64,000 nt of DNA from Mobilicoccus massiliensis. GTDB taxonomy: Bacteria > Actinomycetota > Actinomycetes > Actinomycetales > Dermatophilaceae. Both the position numbers and the translations under genes were made by a program. Positions 53,961-63,263 of this stretch are shown here, in pieces. The stretch covers positions 435,857-499,856 of the forward strand of contig NZ_LN651330.1 of the NCBI RefSeq assembly GCF_000826525.2, read 5' to 3'. The stretch's first letter is position 1. Each line of letters opens with the position of its first letter. Under the pieces are notes generated by a model that was not told the DNA's origin, did no database searches, and worked only from the letters and a program-made list of their open reading frames with translations.

Positions 53961-55406
53961 ATGGCGTCACGACCCGAGAAGTCCCATGGGGGCGGACTCC
54001 TCAGGGGATTGTCGAACCTCGTCGGCGCCAGAGGTCTGGGCATCCTCTTCACCCTCGTACAGGTCAAGATCTCCACGAACTACTTGGGCACCGAGGGCTA
54101 CGGCGTCCTCAGTGCGGCGTTGGTACTGATCGGCACTTTCGAGGCGTTCACCGAACTGGGGATCGGGACGATAGTCGTCCGACGAGTCGCCGCGGGTGCG
54201 GATCTGCACCGAACGGTGGGAATCGCTCAGGCCTTGTCGTTCTGCTTGTCCGTCGTCCTCGTCCTAGGCGCGATCCTCGCAGGCTGGTTCGGCTATCGAG
54301 GAACGGGCGCGTTCGAAGGGATCCTCATCCTCTCGGTAGGGCTGTTCGGTACGGCCTGGGCGGCGACCTACAACGCGGTCGCGCAGACCCGTGACGACTT
54401 CGCGGGCATCTCGTGGGCGGACATCTCGGGCCGCGTCCTCTCCCTGCTCATCGTGGTGATCGCGGTGTCGAGCGGCGCGGGCATCGAACTGTTCTTCGTG
54501 GCTCAGCTCGCCGCTCCCCTGACGCGCGGACTCGTCTCACACCTGTGGGGCCGACGACACGGGCCGTTTCGGCGCGTGTGGAGCCGCCGCGAGATGACGG
54601 GTCTTCTTCGTGAGGCGTTGCCGCTCACGTACATCACCGTCATCGCCGGACTGTACTTCCAGATCGACGGTGTGATGATCGTGCAGCTCAGCACGGTCGT
54701 CCAGGCGGGTGCCTACAACTTCGCCTATCGCATTGCCATGAACGTGACCGTGATCGGTCTTGCACTCACCTCGGTGCTGGTCGCGAGGTTTGCCACGGCT
54801 GCAGCGACATCGGACGAGAGCTATCGACGAGTCCTGCGCATCTCGATGGCCGTCATCCTCTCTCTGTGTCTTCCGATCGCCTTCCTGTTGTGGCCGTTCA
54901 ACGCCGACGTCATCCGTCTGCTCGGCTCGGAGGATTTCGTCGAGATCTCATCGCTGCCGCTGACCCTTCTCTGGGTGTCGACCGCGACATCGATGGCGGG
55001 CATGCTCGTCTCGACGGCCCTGGTGGCCGGTCATACGCAGAGGTTCCTCGCGTACCTCAACACCTGCACGCTGGCCCTCAACATCGCGCTCAACGCGCTC
55101 TTCATTCCGCGCTGGGCTGCGAGCGGCGCGGCGGCGGCCCTTGCCGTCACCGAAGTGCTCGGGCTGACGCTCGCGCTGATCCGGTTGGGTCGTCGCTGCC
55201 CCGGGTTCTGGCCCTGGCGTGACTTCCTTGTCCTCATCGGAGCCCTGGCCTTGGCGCTCGGCGTCGAGTACGTGACGGCTCCCGTGCTTCCGTGGGTGGT
55301 CCGTGGGGTAGTCGTCGCGGCGACGTTCTTCCTCGTGGCCTACCTCAGCGGGGTCGTCACGCCCACGAAACTGCGTGAGCTGTCCGAAGGGCCGTCACAT
55401 CCCTGA
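53961..55406 (+). CDS. wzx: Polysaccharide flippase (Wzx-like, MOP superfamily)
   Basis: 481 residues with about 12-14 hydrophobic helices. The N-terminal LSNLVGARGLGILFTLVQVKISTNYLGTEGYGVLSAALVL matches polysaccharide-exporter proteins. It should move lipid-linked repeat units across the membrane. The ATG lies after AGGAACAGG; a TAAGGT -10 box is at about 53927. With the Wzz- and Wzy-like genes downstream, this defines a Wzx/Wzy-dependent pathway. Confidence 0.9.
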   Translation: MASRPEKSHGGGLLRGLSNLVGARGLGILFTLVQVKISTNYLGTEGYGVLSAALVLIGTFEAFTELGIGTIVVRRVAAGADLHRTVGIAQALSFCLSVVLVLGAILAGWFGYRGTGAFEGILILSVGLFGTAWAATYNAVAQTRDDFAGISWADISGRVLSLLIVVIAVSSGAGIELFFVAQLAAPLTRGLVSHLWGRRHGPFRRVWSRREMTGLLREALPLTYITVIAGLYFQIDGVMIVQLSTVVQAGAYNFAYRIAMNVTVIGLALTSVLVARFATAAATSDESYRRVLRISMAVILSLCLPIAFLLWPFNADVIRLLGSEDFVEISSLPLTLLWVSTATSMAGMLVSTALVAGHTQRFLAYLNTCTLALNIALNALFIPRWAASGAAAALAVTEVLGLTLALIRLGRRCPGFWPWRDFLVLIGALALALGVEYVTAPVLPWVVRGVVVAATFFLVAYLSGVVTPTKLRELSEGPSHP

Positions 55407-55448
55407 CGGCAGCGGGCAGGCGCCTTCATGTGCGCTCAGCGGCCACCC

Positions 55449-57218
55449 TCAGCCGGTGAAAGAACCTATCGCGCGCATGCCCACCGGTGCGCCGTAGGTT
55501 GAGCTCTGGCTTTGCGACACGGGCACTGCCAGCGGGTTCCAGCGGGCCTCGGTCATTCCTTCGCCGAACCCGGTGACCGACAGGCTCAGGTTCGAGGCCG
55601 GCCGACCCTTCGCTTTCTGGAACTGCTCGACGGAGTCATAGTCGGTCGTTGTTCGATCGGCGTTCCCCCAGGCGATGGCGAGGGGATCGCGTGATTGGCG
55701 CCTGGGCGTGAACGCGTTTCCCGTGAAATTGATGTTCATCTCGTCCGCGCTTCGGCCCGTATTCCGATCCACGACGTATACCTGGAAGTTCGACTTCTGA
55801 TCACCGTCACCGCCGAAGAGGTTGTTGTTGACTGTGATGTCGCGAAGGATCCAGGTGTTCGTCGTGTCGCCGGCCGCATACCGAGAGTCATGCCCGATGG
55901 TGTTCACGACGGACTGGCGTCGCCAATCCTGCACCATGTGGAGATCCGACATCGAGTTGTAGCCCAGAGTGTTGTTCTCCACGCGAGTGCGCTCGGTGTT
56001 GTAGAGGATGATGCCTTGTTGATGGCCGACGACATGGTTGCTGCCGACCAGGCCGTCCGAGGAAAGCTCTGCTGCGATGCCGGTGCAGCCATTCCCGCCC
56101 ACCTGATTACGAACGATCTTGAAGCCCACGACGGACTCGTCCATCCAGATCCCGGTCGCTCCGTAGGAGTCCGACACACGATTGTTGTCGATGGTGACAC
56201 CGCGGCTCTGGCCGATCTTGATGCCCGCCGCCGTCGGCAGGTTGTTGAAGCGTTCGAAGTTGGAATTCTTGATGACGCTGTTCGCGATGACTGCCCCGTC
56301 GGCCCACCGGCCGTGGACGCCCAGCATGCCTGCGCGGTCGACTGTGACGTGGTCCAGTCGTCCCGAACCCGTCGCCCCGTCACTATCCAGCGTAATCCCC
56401 GTCGTGGCGACGTCCTGGACGACGACGTTCTGGACCAGTGTGCGCGGACGAGCGATATAGACCGCCCCGTACGTCGTGACCGAATTGCCGAAGCGTCGGA
56501 CGCCGAAGCCGCGAAGTGTGACGTCCGGGCTTCCGACGACCAGAGCCTGCTGCCTGGTGGTGACCCGGACGTCCTTGCCGGCCGGGTCGAAGCCGAGAAT
56601 GAGTTTGCCGGTGGATTCGTTCACCGCGAACTGCTCGCCACTCGGCTTCGAGGCGACTTGAGTGATCCTGCGTCCGTTGACGAAGACCATCTGAGGCCAT
56701 GCCGCCATGGAGTTCTGAGGACCGACGAAGGCGTCGCTGCCGCCGGGGGTCGTGTGGTCGAACCTGACGGAGTAGCGCGTCTCCCAGCGCCCGTCGACCT
56801 GGCGCCAGCCGCTCGTCTTGTCGCTGCCGTCAAACCAGACTGTTTCGCCGGGGTAAGGCTGGAGGGTCACGGGCCGGCCGATGAACACCCGTTCGCGATA
56901 TTCACCTCCGCGCAGAACGATGGTGCCGCCCGCGCGGACCACGTCGACGGCACGCGAGATAGTGCGCAAGGGGGTTGCCTGCGTGCCGGAGCCCGCGTCG
57001 TTACCGCGTGCCGGATCGACGAACACGGCGCCCGCAGGCACGGGGTACGTCGCGGACCCCACGGGTAGCGAACCCCGCGTCGGGGGCGCTGTGACGCCAG
57101 AGATCGCGGCCACGGTCTCAGGGGCGGCTTGCGCGGCCTGCGCCGGCCCTGCGCAGGTGAAGGACAGAGCGATGGACAGGGCCAACGAGGGTGCAGCGAA
57201 GACGAAGCGAATCGACAT
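55449..57218 (-). CDS. Secreted right-handed beta-helix protein (paralogue 1)
   Basis: 589 residues from the ATG at 57218 (after AAGGGGA). A Sec signal peptide (SIRFVFAAPSLALSIALSFTC, cleavage near AQAAQA) leads to a pectate-lyase-like beta helix with many Asn/Val repeats (VTIDNNRVSDSYGATGIWMDESVVGFKIVRNQV...GIILYNTERTRVENNTL). FVDPARGNDAGSGTQATPLRTISRAV near residue 68 is the usual entry motif of exported beta-helix polysaccharide lyases and epimerases. It may trim or epimerise the polysaccharide made by the locus. A non-enzymatic surface role is possible. Confidence 0.85.
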   Translation of the reverse strand: MSIRFVFAAPSLALSIALSFTCAGPAQAAQAAPETVAAISGVTAPPTRGSLPVGSATYPVPAGAVFVDPARGNDAGSGTQATPLRTISRAVDVVRAGGTIVLRGGEYRERVFIGRPVTLQPYPGETVWFDGSDKTSGWRQVDGRWETRYSVRFDHTTPGGSDAFVGPQNSMAAWPQMVFVNGRRITQVASKPSGEQFAVNESTGKLILGFDPAGKDVRVTTRQQALVVGSPDVTLRGFGVRRFGNSVTTYGAVYIARPRTLVQNVVVQDVATTGITLDSDGATGSGRLDHVTVDRAGMLGVHGRWADGAVIANSVIKNSNFERFNNLPTAAGIKIGQSRGVTIDNNRVSDSYGATGIWMDESVVGFKIVRNQVGGNGCTGIAAELSSDGLVGSNHVVGHQQGIILYNTERTRVENNTLGYNSMSDLHMVQDWRRQSVVNTIGHDSRYAAGDTTNTWILRDITVNNNLFGGDGDQKSNFQVYVVDRNTGRSADEMNINFTGNAFTPRRQSRDPLAIAWGNADRTTTDYDSVEQFQKAKGRPASNLSLSVTGFGEGMTEARWNPLAVPVSQSQSSTYGAPVGMRAIGSFTG

Positions 57219-57502
57219 GGGGGTTCCCCTTGAGGGCGTGGCAGGAAGAGCGGCAGGGGCCAAGTGCACGTTCGCGAGACGGGAACGAGAGGGATGCGCT
57301 CGACGCGTATATCCATCGGCCACGATGGAGTCACTCTGAGCGGTGCCCGGCGGTGTGTGGAGGCATCGCCGCGATGTCACGATCTCCTGCCGCGGGGCTT
57401 TCCTTGGCCGGTCTTCGAACTCGGGCTTCGGTAACGGCGCACAAGAAATTCTGGTACCACGGCGGCGGAAGCGGTACGCCCCTGCGAACTGGACGACCGA
57501 TC

Positions 57503-58576
57503 ATGTCCGTGTCGTACAGTGCTATGGCGGCGGGGGGCCTCGGGTCCTCGGAGATGACCTCGATGCAGGGAGCGTATATGCAAGCGATGCAGGGTCGGCG
57601 CGGTCGCTTGATCGCGGTGGTCGTCGTCGCGAGCGTCGTGTGTGCTCTGTTGGGGGCCGTCGCGGTGGCGATGCGGCCGGCTAGCTATACGACGACGGCC
57701 TCGACGAGCGTCACTGCCGACCCGAAGACGACCGACCCGACTGTTCTCCAGGGCTTGACGGCAACCATCTTCATGATGATGCCCGCCTATGCCGAAGAGG
57801 CGAAGAGCCAGCAGATCGTCGACAAGGCGGCTGGGGCATCGGGATTGACTCCCGAGCAGGTCCAGGCTGGCCTGACAGTAGAACGCAGTATCGACTCGTC
57901 CGTGCTCTCTTGGTCGTTCTCGGCTCCGAATCCACGTGCAGCTACGGCCGCCCTCGAGGCGGCGATCGATGAATTCGCCTCCCAGTTGCCCAAAGCCGGG
58001 CCGCATGCGAGCCAAGGGCGTCCACTCCTGACCGTTGTGCCCAACGGTCAGCCCACCCCGCCCACGACGAGTCCGATCACCCCGGCGGTGGGAGCATTGG
58101 CGGGCGCGGCTATCGGTTTGCTGGGGTCGCTTGCGGTTCTTTTCCTGATGAAGCGCGGGGCCGAATTCGTGGAAGCGGATTGGGACGAGCTCGAAAACAC
58201 CTTCCGCGTGCCCGTGGCGGCGGACCTTGTCGGTCGCGCTTCACATCGCGCACGACAATGGCAATACGCCGCCGACCGATTGCGTCCCGGTTTGTCGCAT
58301 GGGCCTATCGGCCTCGTCGGGTTGACCGACTCGGTATCTCACGAGGATGCCGAAAGTCTCCAGCGGGCGCTGGGAGACGGCTCGCGGGAAGTCGTGCCGA
58401 TGGGGCCCGTTGCTGCTGCCGACGGAGTAGAGCTGGGCGGCTTGGCGGGGGCTGTGGTCATGATCGCTCCGGAACAAGCACATAGGCCGACCGTGGCGAG
58501 TGACTGCCGTTCAGTGGTCAGCGGCATCACAGGGCCGGTCGTCGCGGTGGTCGACCGACGCCGGCCTCGTCGCTGA
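57503..58576 (+). CDS. Wzz-like polysaccharide chain-length determinant
   Basis: 357 residues with two transmembrane helices (about 36-58 and 196-220) around an extracytoplasmic domain, the topology of polysaccharide co-polymerases. The second helix is preceded by a Pro-rich stretch (NGQPTPPTTSPITPAV). The C-terminal cytoplasmic part (about 220-357) has no Walker motifs, so it lacks a BY-kinase. The start is uncertain; ATGs at 57524, 57554 and 57563 are also in frame. wzy follows after two bases. The 285 bases upstream hold no gene. Confidence 0.75.
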   Translation: MSVSYSAMAAGGLGSSEMTSMQGAYMQAMQGRRGRLIAVVVVASVVCALLGAVAVAMRPASYTTTASTSVTADPKTTDPTVLQGLTATIFMMMPAYAEEAKSQQIVDKAAGASGLTPEQVQAGLTVERSIDSSVLSWSFSAPNPRAATAALEAAIDEFASQLPKAGPHASQGRPLLTVVPNGQPTPPTTSPITPAVGALAGAAIGLLGSLAVLFLMKRGAEFVEADWDELENTFRVPVAADLVGRASHRARQWQYAADRLRPGLSHGPIGLVGLTDSVSHEDAESLQRALGDGSREVVPMGPVAAADGVELGGLAGAVVMIAPEQAHRPTVASDCRSVVSGITGPVVAVVDRRRPRR

Positions 58577-58578
58577 CG

Positions 58579-60102
58579 ATGTCCGCGCCAGGGGGGATTG
58601 AGGACGTCGAGGCGCCGGCGGGACAGGTCCGCGCTCGAATCGGCGACCAGTACTGGTTCGTCGGCACGATCTGTGCGCTGGGAGTGGGTGCGTTCACGTC
58701 GTTGGCCCTCGCATCACCGCTGCCCTTCATCGGGCTGGCGGCTCTCCTGTTTCTCGCCGCATGCGCCGTCCACCCCCGCGTGGCGTCGGTGTCGGCGCTG
58801 TTCCTCTGGGCAGGCCCGTTCGCGACCATAGGCGCGTCCAGGCGCGTGGCCGGGTTTCAGGTCGATCTCGCAGACGTGATCGTGTTCTTGGCGGTGCTCG
58901 GACATATGGTGCGCTGTCGGCGAAGGGGCAGACCGATGATCGACCTGAGGGCGAGCTCGCTGTTCGTCGTGCCTCTGGTCGTTTTTCTCGGTGTGGCCGT
59001 CTTCGGTGTGGTTCGTGGTCTCGCGTTGGGCAACGCCCGAGGTACGGCGTCCGATGCGTTGCTCGCGCTGTCCGCGCTGTCCGCGTACGTGCTGTTCCGC
59101 ATCACGTACGGGCGCCGACTGCGGACTTTCGCTCACGACATCGTCTACGTTGCTGCCGCCGGCAGCCTCATTCTCGTGGTGGCGGCTGCGGCCGGATACG
59201 CTCCTCAGCTCGGTGTGGTCGTCGACACCTATTTCACCCGGGGTGTCAAAGACACCTCCTTGCGGATCGATGCGCCGGTCCAACGTCTCTCGATTCTGGG
59301 AATACTCCTGGTGGTGATGGGCTTCATCCCTTACCGCAACGGCTCGAGGTGGAGGGCGCTCGCTCTGCTGATCCCGATGGTTGCCGGAATCGGTGCCTCG
59401 CTGACGCGAAGTACGTGGTTGCCTCTCATCGCTGCGGTCATCTTCCTGCCCGCATTCATGCGCTCAGGTCGTGCCATTCCGTGGGCACTGGCCAGACGGG
59501 GTGCAGCCGCGGCCCTTGCTCTGGTTGCGGCATTGACGCTCGGTGCGTCAGGGCTGCTCGGTGATTACGCGAGGAGTCTGGCCGCTCGGTTCTTGAGTGC
59601 AGGCGACTCCGATGTCCTGCAGGACGATAGTTACCAGCAGCGGCTGGTCGAAAATGTGAAGGCATTATCACGTATCGCCGAGAATCCCGTGTGGGGGATC
59701 GGATTTCCGCGCCCCTATGGAGCGTTCGTTCCCTGGTTCCCCGAGAATCTGAACATCGAAGTTTTTGCGATCCGCTACTACATCCACAACTCCTACTTGG
59801 GGTTGGTCATGTACTTCGGCTTGCCAGGAGTCTTCAGTCTCTTGATTCTCGGCCTGTCCATTCTCGTGCTGGCGCGCGATACGGTCGAGGCAAAGCCATC
59901 GCACCGAGCAGTTCCACTCGCCTGTCTGGGCACGCTCGCCGTACTGGCCCTCACCTCGTCCTTTCAGACGCAGCTGGGGTATGAGCCGTTCTATTTGCTG
60001 ATGGCCACGGTTCTCGCGTTGGCCGAGGTCTGGCGGAATCGAGAGCGCGATCCATTGAGGCTCAGTTCGACGAGCCACCGTCGTGCGCGTTACAGGGCTT
60101 AG
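58579..60102 (+). CDS. wzy: O-antigen ligase/polymerase family protein (Wzy-like)
   Basis: 507 residues with about 11-12 hydrophobic helices. A large loop near 335-395 (GDSDVLQDDSYQQRLVENVKAL...NPVWGIGFPRPYG...YIHNSYLGLVMYFGLPG) matches Wzy_C, with the HNSYL motif typical of the family. It should polymerise repeat units on the outer face. It directly follows the Wzz-like gene. The last 41 bases overlap the end of the convergent beta-helix gene. Confidence 0.88.
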   Translation: MSAPGGIEDVEAPAGQVRARIGDQYWFVGTICALGVGAFTSLALASPLPFIGLAALLFLAACAVHPRVASVSALFLWAGPFATIGASRRVAGFQVDLADVIVFLAVLGHMVRCRRRGRPMIDLRASSLFVVPLVVFLGVAVFGVVRGLALGNARGTASDALLALSALSAYVLFRITYGRRLRTFAHDIVYVAAAGSLILVVAAAAGYAPQLGVVVDTYFTRGVKDTSLRIDAPVQRLSILGILLVVMGFIPYRNGSRWRALALLIPMVAGIGASLTRSTWLPLIAAVIFLPAFMRSGRAIPWALARRGAAAALALVAALTLGASGLLGDYARSLAARFLSAGDSDVLQDDSYQQRLVENVKALSRIAENPVWGIGFPRPYGAFVPWFPENLNIEVFAIRYYIHNSYLGLVMYFGLPGVFSLLILGLSILVLARDTVEAKPSHRAVPLACLGTLAVLALTSSFQTQLGYEPFYLLMATVLALAEVWRNRERDPLRLSSTSHRRARYRA

Positions 60103-61765
60103 GCGAAGAGGTGGCAGATGCCACCACGTTGGCCCGTTCGCCGGTGGCGGAGGGTAGGTCCCCGGGCCCGGCGACATCGCGGGTTCTCTGCTGATCACCG
60201 GTACCCCACTGCGCCACTGTCGTGCCTCCGCCCACGACGAACGTCGTGCCGCTCACGCTGATCCCCATATGGTCGGCGGGAATGCCGGTGGCAAGATCGA
60301 CGGCGCGCAGCCGGGTCTGCGCGGGCCCGGGGCCAAGCACATTGCAGCGAATGCGCACGTTCTGCACCAGCCAAGGATTCGTCGTGTCACCGGGCGGAAA
60401 GCGTGGATCGTGGCCGTTGGCGCGGGGGTCGTTCTGTCGACGGTGATCCTGCCGCAGATCGAGATCGATACCGGTGTTGTCGCTGATGGAGTTGCCGAGG
60501 ACGTCGATGTCGCCGGAGCTGTACAGAACGACGCCGAACTCGTGGTCCCGGACGATGTTGTCGGCGATGCGGCCGTGGGAGGAGAGTTCGGCGCTGATCC
60601 CGGTGATGCCGTTGCTGACCACCCGGTTGCGGTCGACGCCGAACCCCACCACGGATTCGTCGAGCCAGATCCCCGTCGTATCGAACGAGTTGCGCACGGT
60701 GGTGTCCTGGATGATGACGCCCCTGCTGCTCGTGACCTTGATTCCTGCCGAGTTGGGCGTGGCGTTGAAGCGTTCGGAGTTGGCTTCCTCGACGAGTGCA
60801 CCCGAGATACGGAGGTGGTCGGCCTGGCTTCCTCCGATGCCCATAAGGCCCGCGCGTCGGACGGTGACGTGGCGCGCTGTGCCCGTGCCTTCATTCCCTT
60901 CGCTGTAGAACGTCAGGCCGGTCGTCGCCACGTCTTCGATGACGACGTCCTCGACAAGGTCACCGCGGCGAGCCAAGTAGACGGCCCCCTGCGTGCGAAC
61001 GGAGTTGCCGTAACGCCGGATTCCGATCCCTCGAATGGTGACATCGGGAGAGGAGACGACGATCGCCTGAGCCAGTGCAGCGGTACGCCATCGATGCCCC
61101 TGTGGCGAACCACCGATGTAGAGGCGTTTTCGCCGACGATCCGCCATGAACGAGTCTTCGCCGAGGGCGTCGCGTGACAGGACCTGGCGCAACTGCGTGT
61201 CGTCGCGGAAGAGCATCTCGGGTTCGGCAGCGGCGGGGTGACTCGCGGAGACGTAGGGATCGCCGTTGTCGGGGCCGATCTCGCGGTCCAGAACGGCCGG
61301 CATCGGCGTCGACCAGCCGTCCGCGTCTTGCGTCCACTCGAGAGCTTCTCGGGACCCGTCGAGCCACACGGCCTCACCAGGCGCGTTCTGGATCACGACG
61401 GCCGTATTGGCGTAGATGGTCTCGTGGTACTCCCCCTCACGGACCACGACCGTCTGGCCGTTCTGCGCTCGGTCGAGGGCGCCCTGAATGGTGCGGAACG
61501 GGTGCTTCGAGTCTCCAGAGGAGCTGTCCCTGCCACGCACCGCGTCGACGAACAGGGCGCCCTCAGGTACCGGATAGCCTGCCTGTCCCACCTGTAACGA
61601 TCCGACACGGCTTGAGGGATCGCCGACCGGAGGGGGTTGCGAGATAGTGGGGGGCGGTGTTCCGCCGCCCGGGCCAGCCGGGCTGCAGGACGTGACGAGC
61701 GCGATGACGGCCGCCATGCCGGCCAGCATCACATCGACCCGTCTGGCTCTGAGCAGCGCAGTCAC
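60062..61765 (-). CDS. Beta-helix lipoprotein (paralogue 2)
   Basis: About 567 residues from a GTG at 61765. A hydrophobic segment ends in a lipobox-like ALVTSC, so it is probably a lipoprotein anchored to the membrane. The rest parallels paralogue 1: FVDAVRGRDSSSGDSKHPFRTIQGAL near the start, VVIQNAPGEAVWLDGS, and DTTGIWLDESVVGFGVDRNRVVSNGITGISAELSSHGRIADNIV. It lies on the opposite strand to wzz-wzy, like paralogue 1 on the other side. The start is uncertain; an upstream ATG at 61846 is possible but overlaps the next gene. Confidence 0.82.
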   Translation of the reverse strand: MTALLRARRVDVMLAGMAAVIALVTSCSPAGPGGGTPPPTISQPPPVGDPSSRVGSLQVGQAGYPVPEGALFVDAVRGRDSSSGDSKHPFRTIQGALDRAQNGQTVVVREGEYHETIYANTAVVIQNAPGEAVWLDGSREALEWTQDADGWSTPMPAVLDREIGPDNGDPYVSASHPAAAEPEMLFRDDTQLRQVLSRDALGEDSFMADRRRKRLYIGGSPQGHRWRTAALAQAIVVSSPDVTIRGIGIRRYGNSVRTQGAVYLARRGDLVEDVVIEDVATTGLTFYSEGNEGTGTARHVTVRRAGLMGIGGSQADHLRISGALVEEANSERFNATPNSAGIKVTSSRGVIIQDTTVRNSFDTTGIWLDESVVGFGVDRNRVVSNGITGISAELSSHGRIADNIVRDHEFGVVLYSSGDIDVLGNSISDNTGIDLDLRQDHRRQNDPRANGHDPRFPPGDTTNPWLVQNVRIRCNVLGPGPAQTRLRAVDLATGIPADHMGISVSGTTFVVGGGTTVAQWGTGDQQRTRDVAGPGDLPSATGERANVVASATSSPKPCNAHDGGSSN

Positions 61766-61775
61766 GATGGGCGGG

Positions 61776-63092
61776 CTACACGTTCGTCGGCTGCGACGTC
61801 GTCCGACTGCCGACATCGGAGAGGCTCGGTCGAGGGCCCACCGCACGCGTCTCAGGCACCTCGATCACCGGAGTGCGGCCGCGGCGCCAGGGTGAGGTGG
61901 GGGAGCGGTGGCCGGTGTAGAGACCGCGTTGGCTGGCGCCGTCGGCGAGGCGGGCGCACAGGCGGGCGTAGTCGTCGGCGACGGCATCCCACTGGTAGAG
62001 GGATTCGGCGCGTCGTTTGAGTGCCCGGCCGGCGGCTGTGGCGCGCTGACGATCGGCCTCGGCTGCGGCGACGGCCTTCGCGACGCCGGCGACGTCGGTG
62101 ACGTAGTCGGCGTCGGGCCCGGCGACCTCGCGGTTGAACACCACGTCATAGGCGATGGTGTGAGCGCCCGCACCCATCGCACGCAACAACGACGGGTTGG
62201 TGCCACCCACCGAATGGCCGTGGAGGTACGTGAGGGAGTTGGCGTACAGCTGGTCGAGAAGCGCTTGATCCCACACCCCGCCGACGAGATGCACCTTGTC
62301 GGACCTCGCGGCGAGCGCCTCCAACCTCGCGACGTAGGTATCGCTGTACGGCGAAGAGCCGACGACGACGAGCGGATCCTCGGCCCCGCTCTCGAGGTAG
62401 CCCTCGATCATGAGGTGGACGTGGTTCTCGGGTTCGAACCGGGCGACGACGAGGTGATAGCGGCGGGGTTTCAGGTCGAACTCGGCCAGTTTGTCGGAGC
62501 CCGGATCGAGAATCGGCGCCCCATAGGCGATGCCGTCGGTGATCGCACCGAACTCGTCGTGGTAATAGCACTGGATGCCGAAGGCGTCGGCGATGAGGGC
62601 GTCGGCCCATCGCACCGACAGTGACTCCGCGATGCGGTAGTACCGCTGGCCGACAGGCCCCCACTTCGACCGGCGCCACTCCAGCCCGTCGACGTGCACC
62701 GCGATCGGCGTGCCCTTGAGGCGCAGCAGCGGAAGGACGGGTGAATTGGCCGCGTTGCAGAGAACGTAGGCGTCGTAACGGCGCTGGAAAAGCAGGTGCA
62801 GAGCCGTGAAGAAGGTGTGGCTCAGTGTTTCCAGCGAGGACTTCCTCACCGCTGGCAGATGCACCAGCTTCATGCCGAGGTGCTCCGCAGGCTCGGGAGT
62901 CTGGCTCGAATTGCCGGTTCTGCAGTACACCGTCACGTCATGACCCGCTTCGACGAGGCGCCGACCCACCTCTTCCACCGCCGTTTCGAAGCCGCCGTAC
63001 CGCGCGGGGACTCCCCGCGTTCCCAGCAGTGCGACACGTAGGGACGACGTGGGCCGCTTGCGGTGTCGCCCCCGAATCAAGGTGAGCGGCAT
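61776..63092 (-). CDS. Glycosyltransferase with DUF1972-type N-terminus (WchF/WsaE-like)
   Basis: 438 residues from the ATG at 63092 behind AGGAG. The N-terminus SLRVALLGTRGVPARYGGFETAVEEVGRRLVEAGHDVTVYCR is diagnostic of DUF1972 glycosyltransferases, several of which are rhamnosyltransferases acting second in repeat-unit synthesis. The donor half has HLVVARFEPENHVHLMIEGY and YLHGHSVGGTNPSLLRAMGAG. The nearby rfbD supports rhamnose as donor, but this is inference. The C-terminal about 40 residues are low-complexity. Confidence 0.87.
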   Translation of the reverse strand: MPLTLIRGRHRKRPTSSLRVALLGTRGVPARYGGFETAVEEVGRRLVEAGHDVTVYCRTGNSSQTPEPAEHLGMKLVHLPAVRKSSLETLSHTFFTALHLLFQRRYDAYVLCNAANSPVLPLLRLKGTPIAVHVDGLEWRRSKWGPVGQRYYRIAESLSVRWADALIADAFGIQCYYHDEFGAITDGIAYGAPILDPGSDKLAEFDLKPRRYHLVVARFEPENHVHLMIEGYLESGAEDPLVVVGSSPYSDTYVARLEALAARSDKVHLVGGVWDQALLDQLYANSLTYLHGHSVGGTNPSLLRAMGAGAHTIAYDVVFNREVAGPDADYVTDVAGVAKAVAAAEADRQRATAAGRALKRRAESLYQWDAVADDYARLCARLADGASQRGLYTGHRSPTSPWRRGRTPVIEVPETRAVGPRPSLSDVGSRTTSQPTNV

Positions 63093-63263
63093 GGTGACTC
63101 CTGGTGTGCTCGGCTGTTCGCGCCCCCGACGCAGCGCCGTGGCCGTGTTGGGCGAGCGTCCTGGACGAGCGTATGCGATAACTCCCGGTGAGCAACCTGA
63201 AAATGCACACAACGGGGTCACATTTTGAGAACGGCTCTCTGCAAGGGTCGGCGGCGGGGAGCT

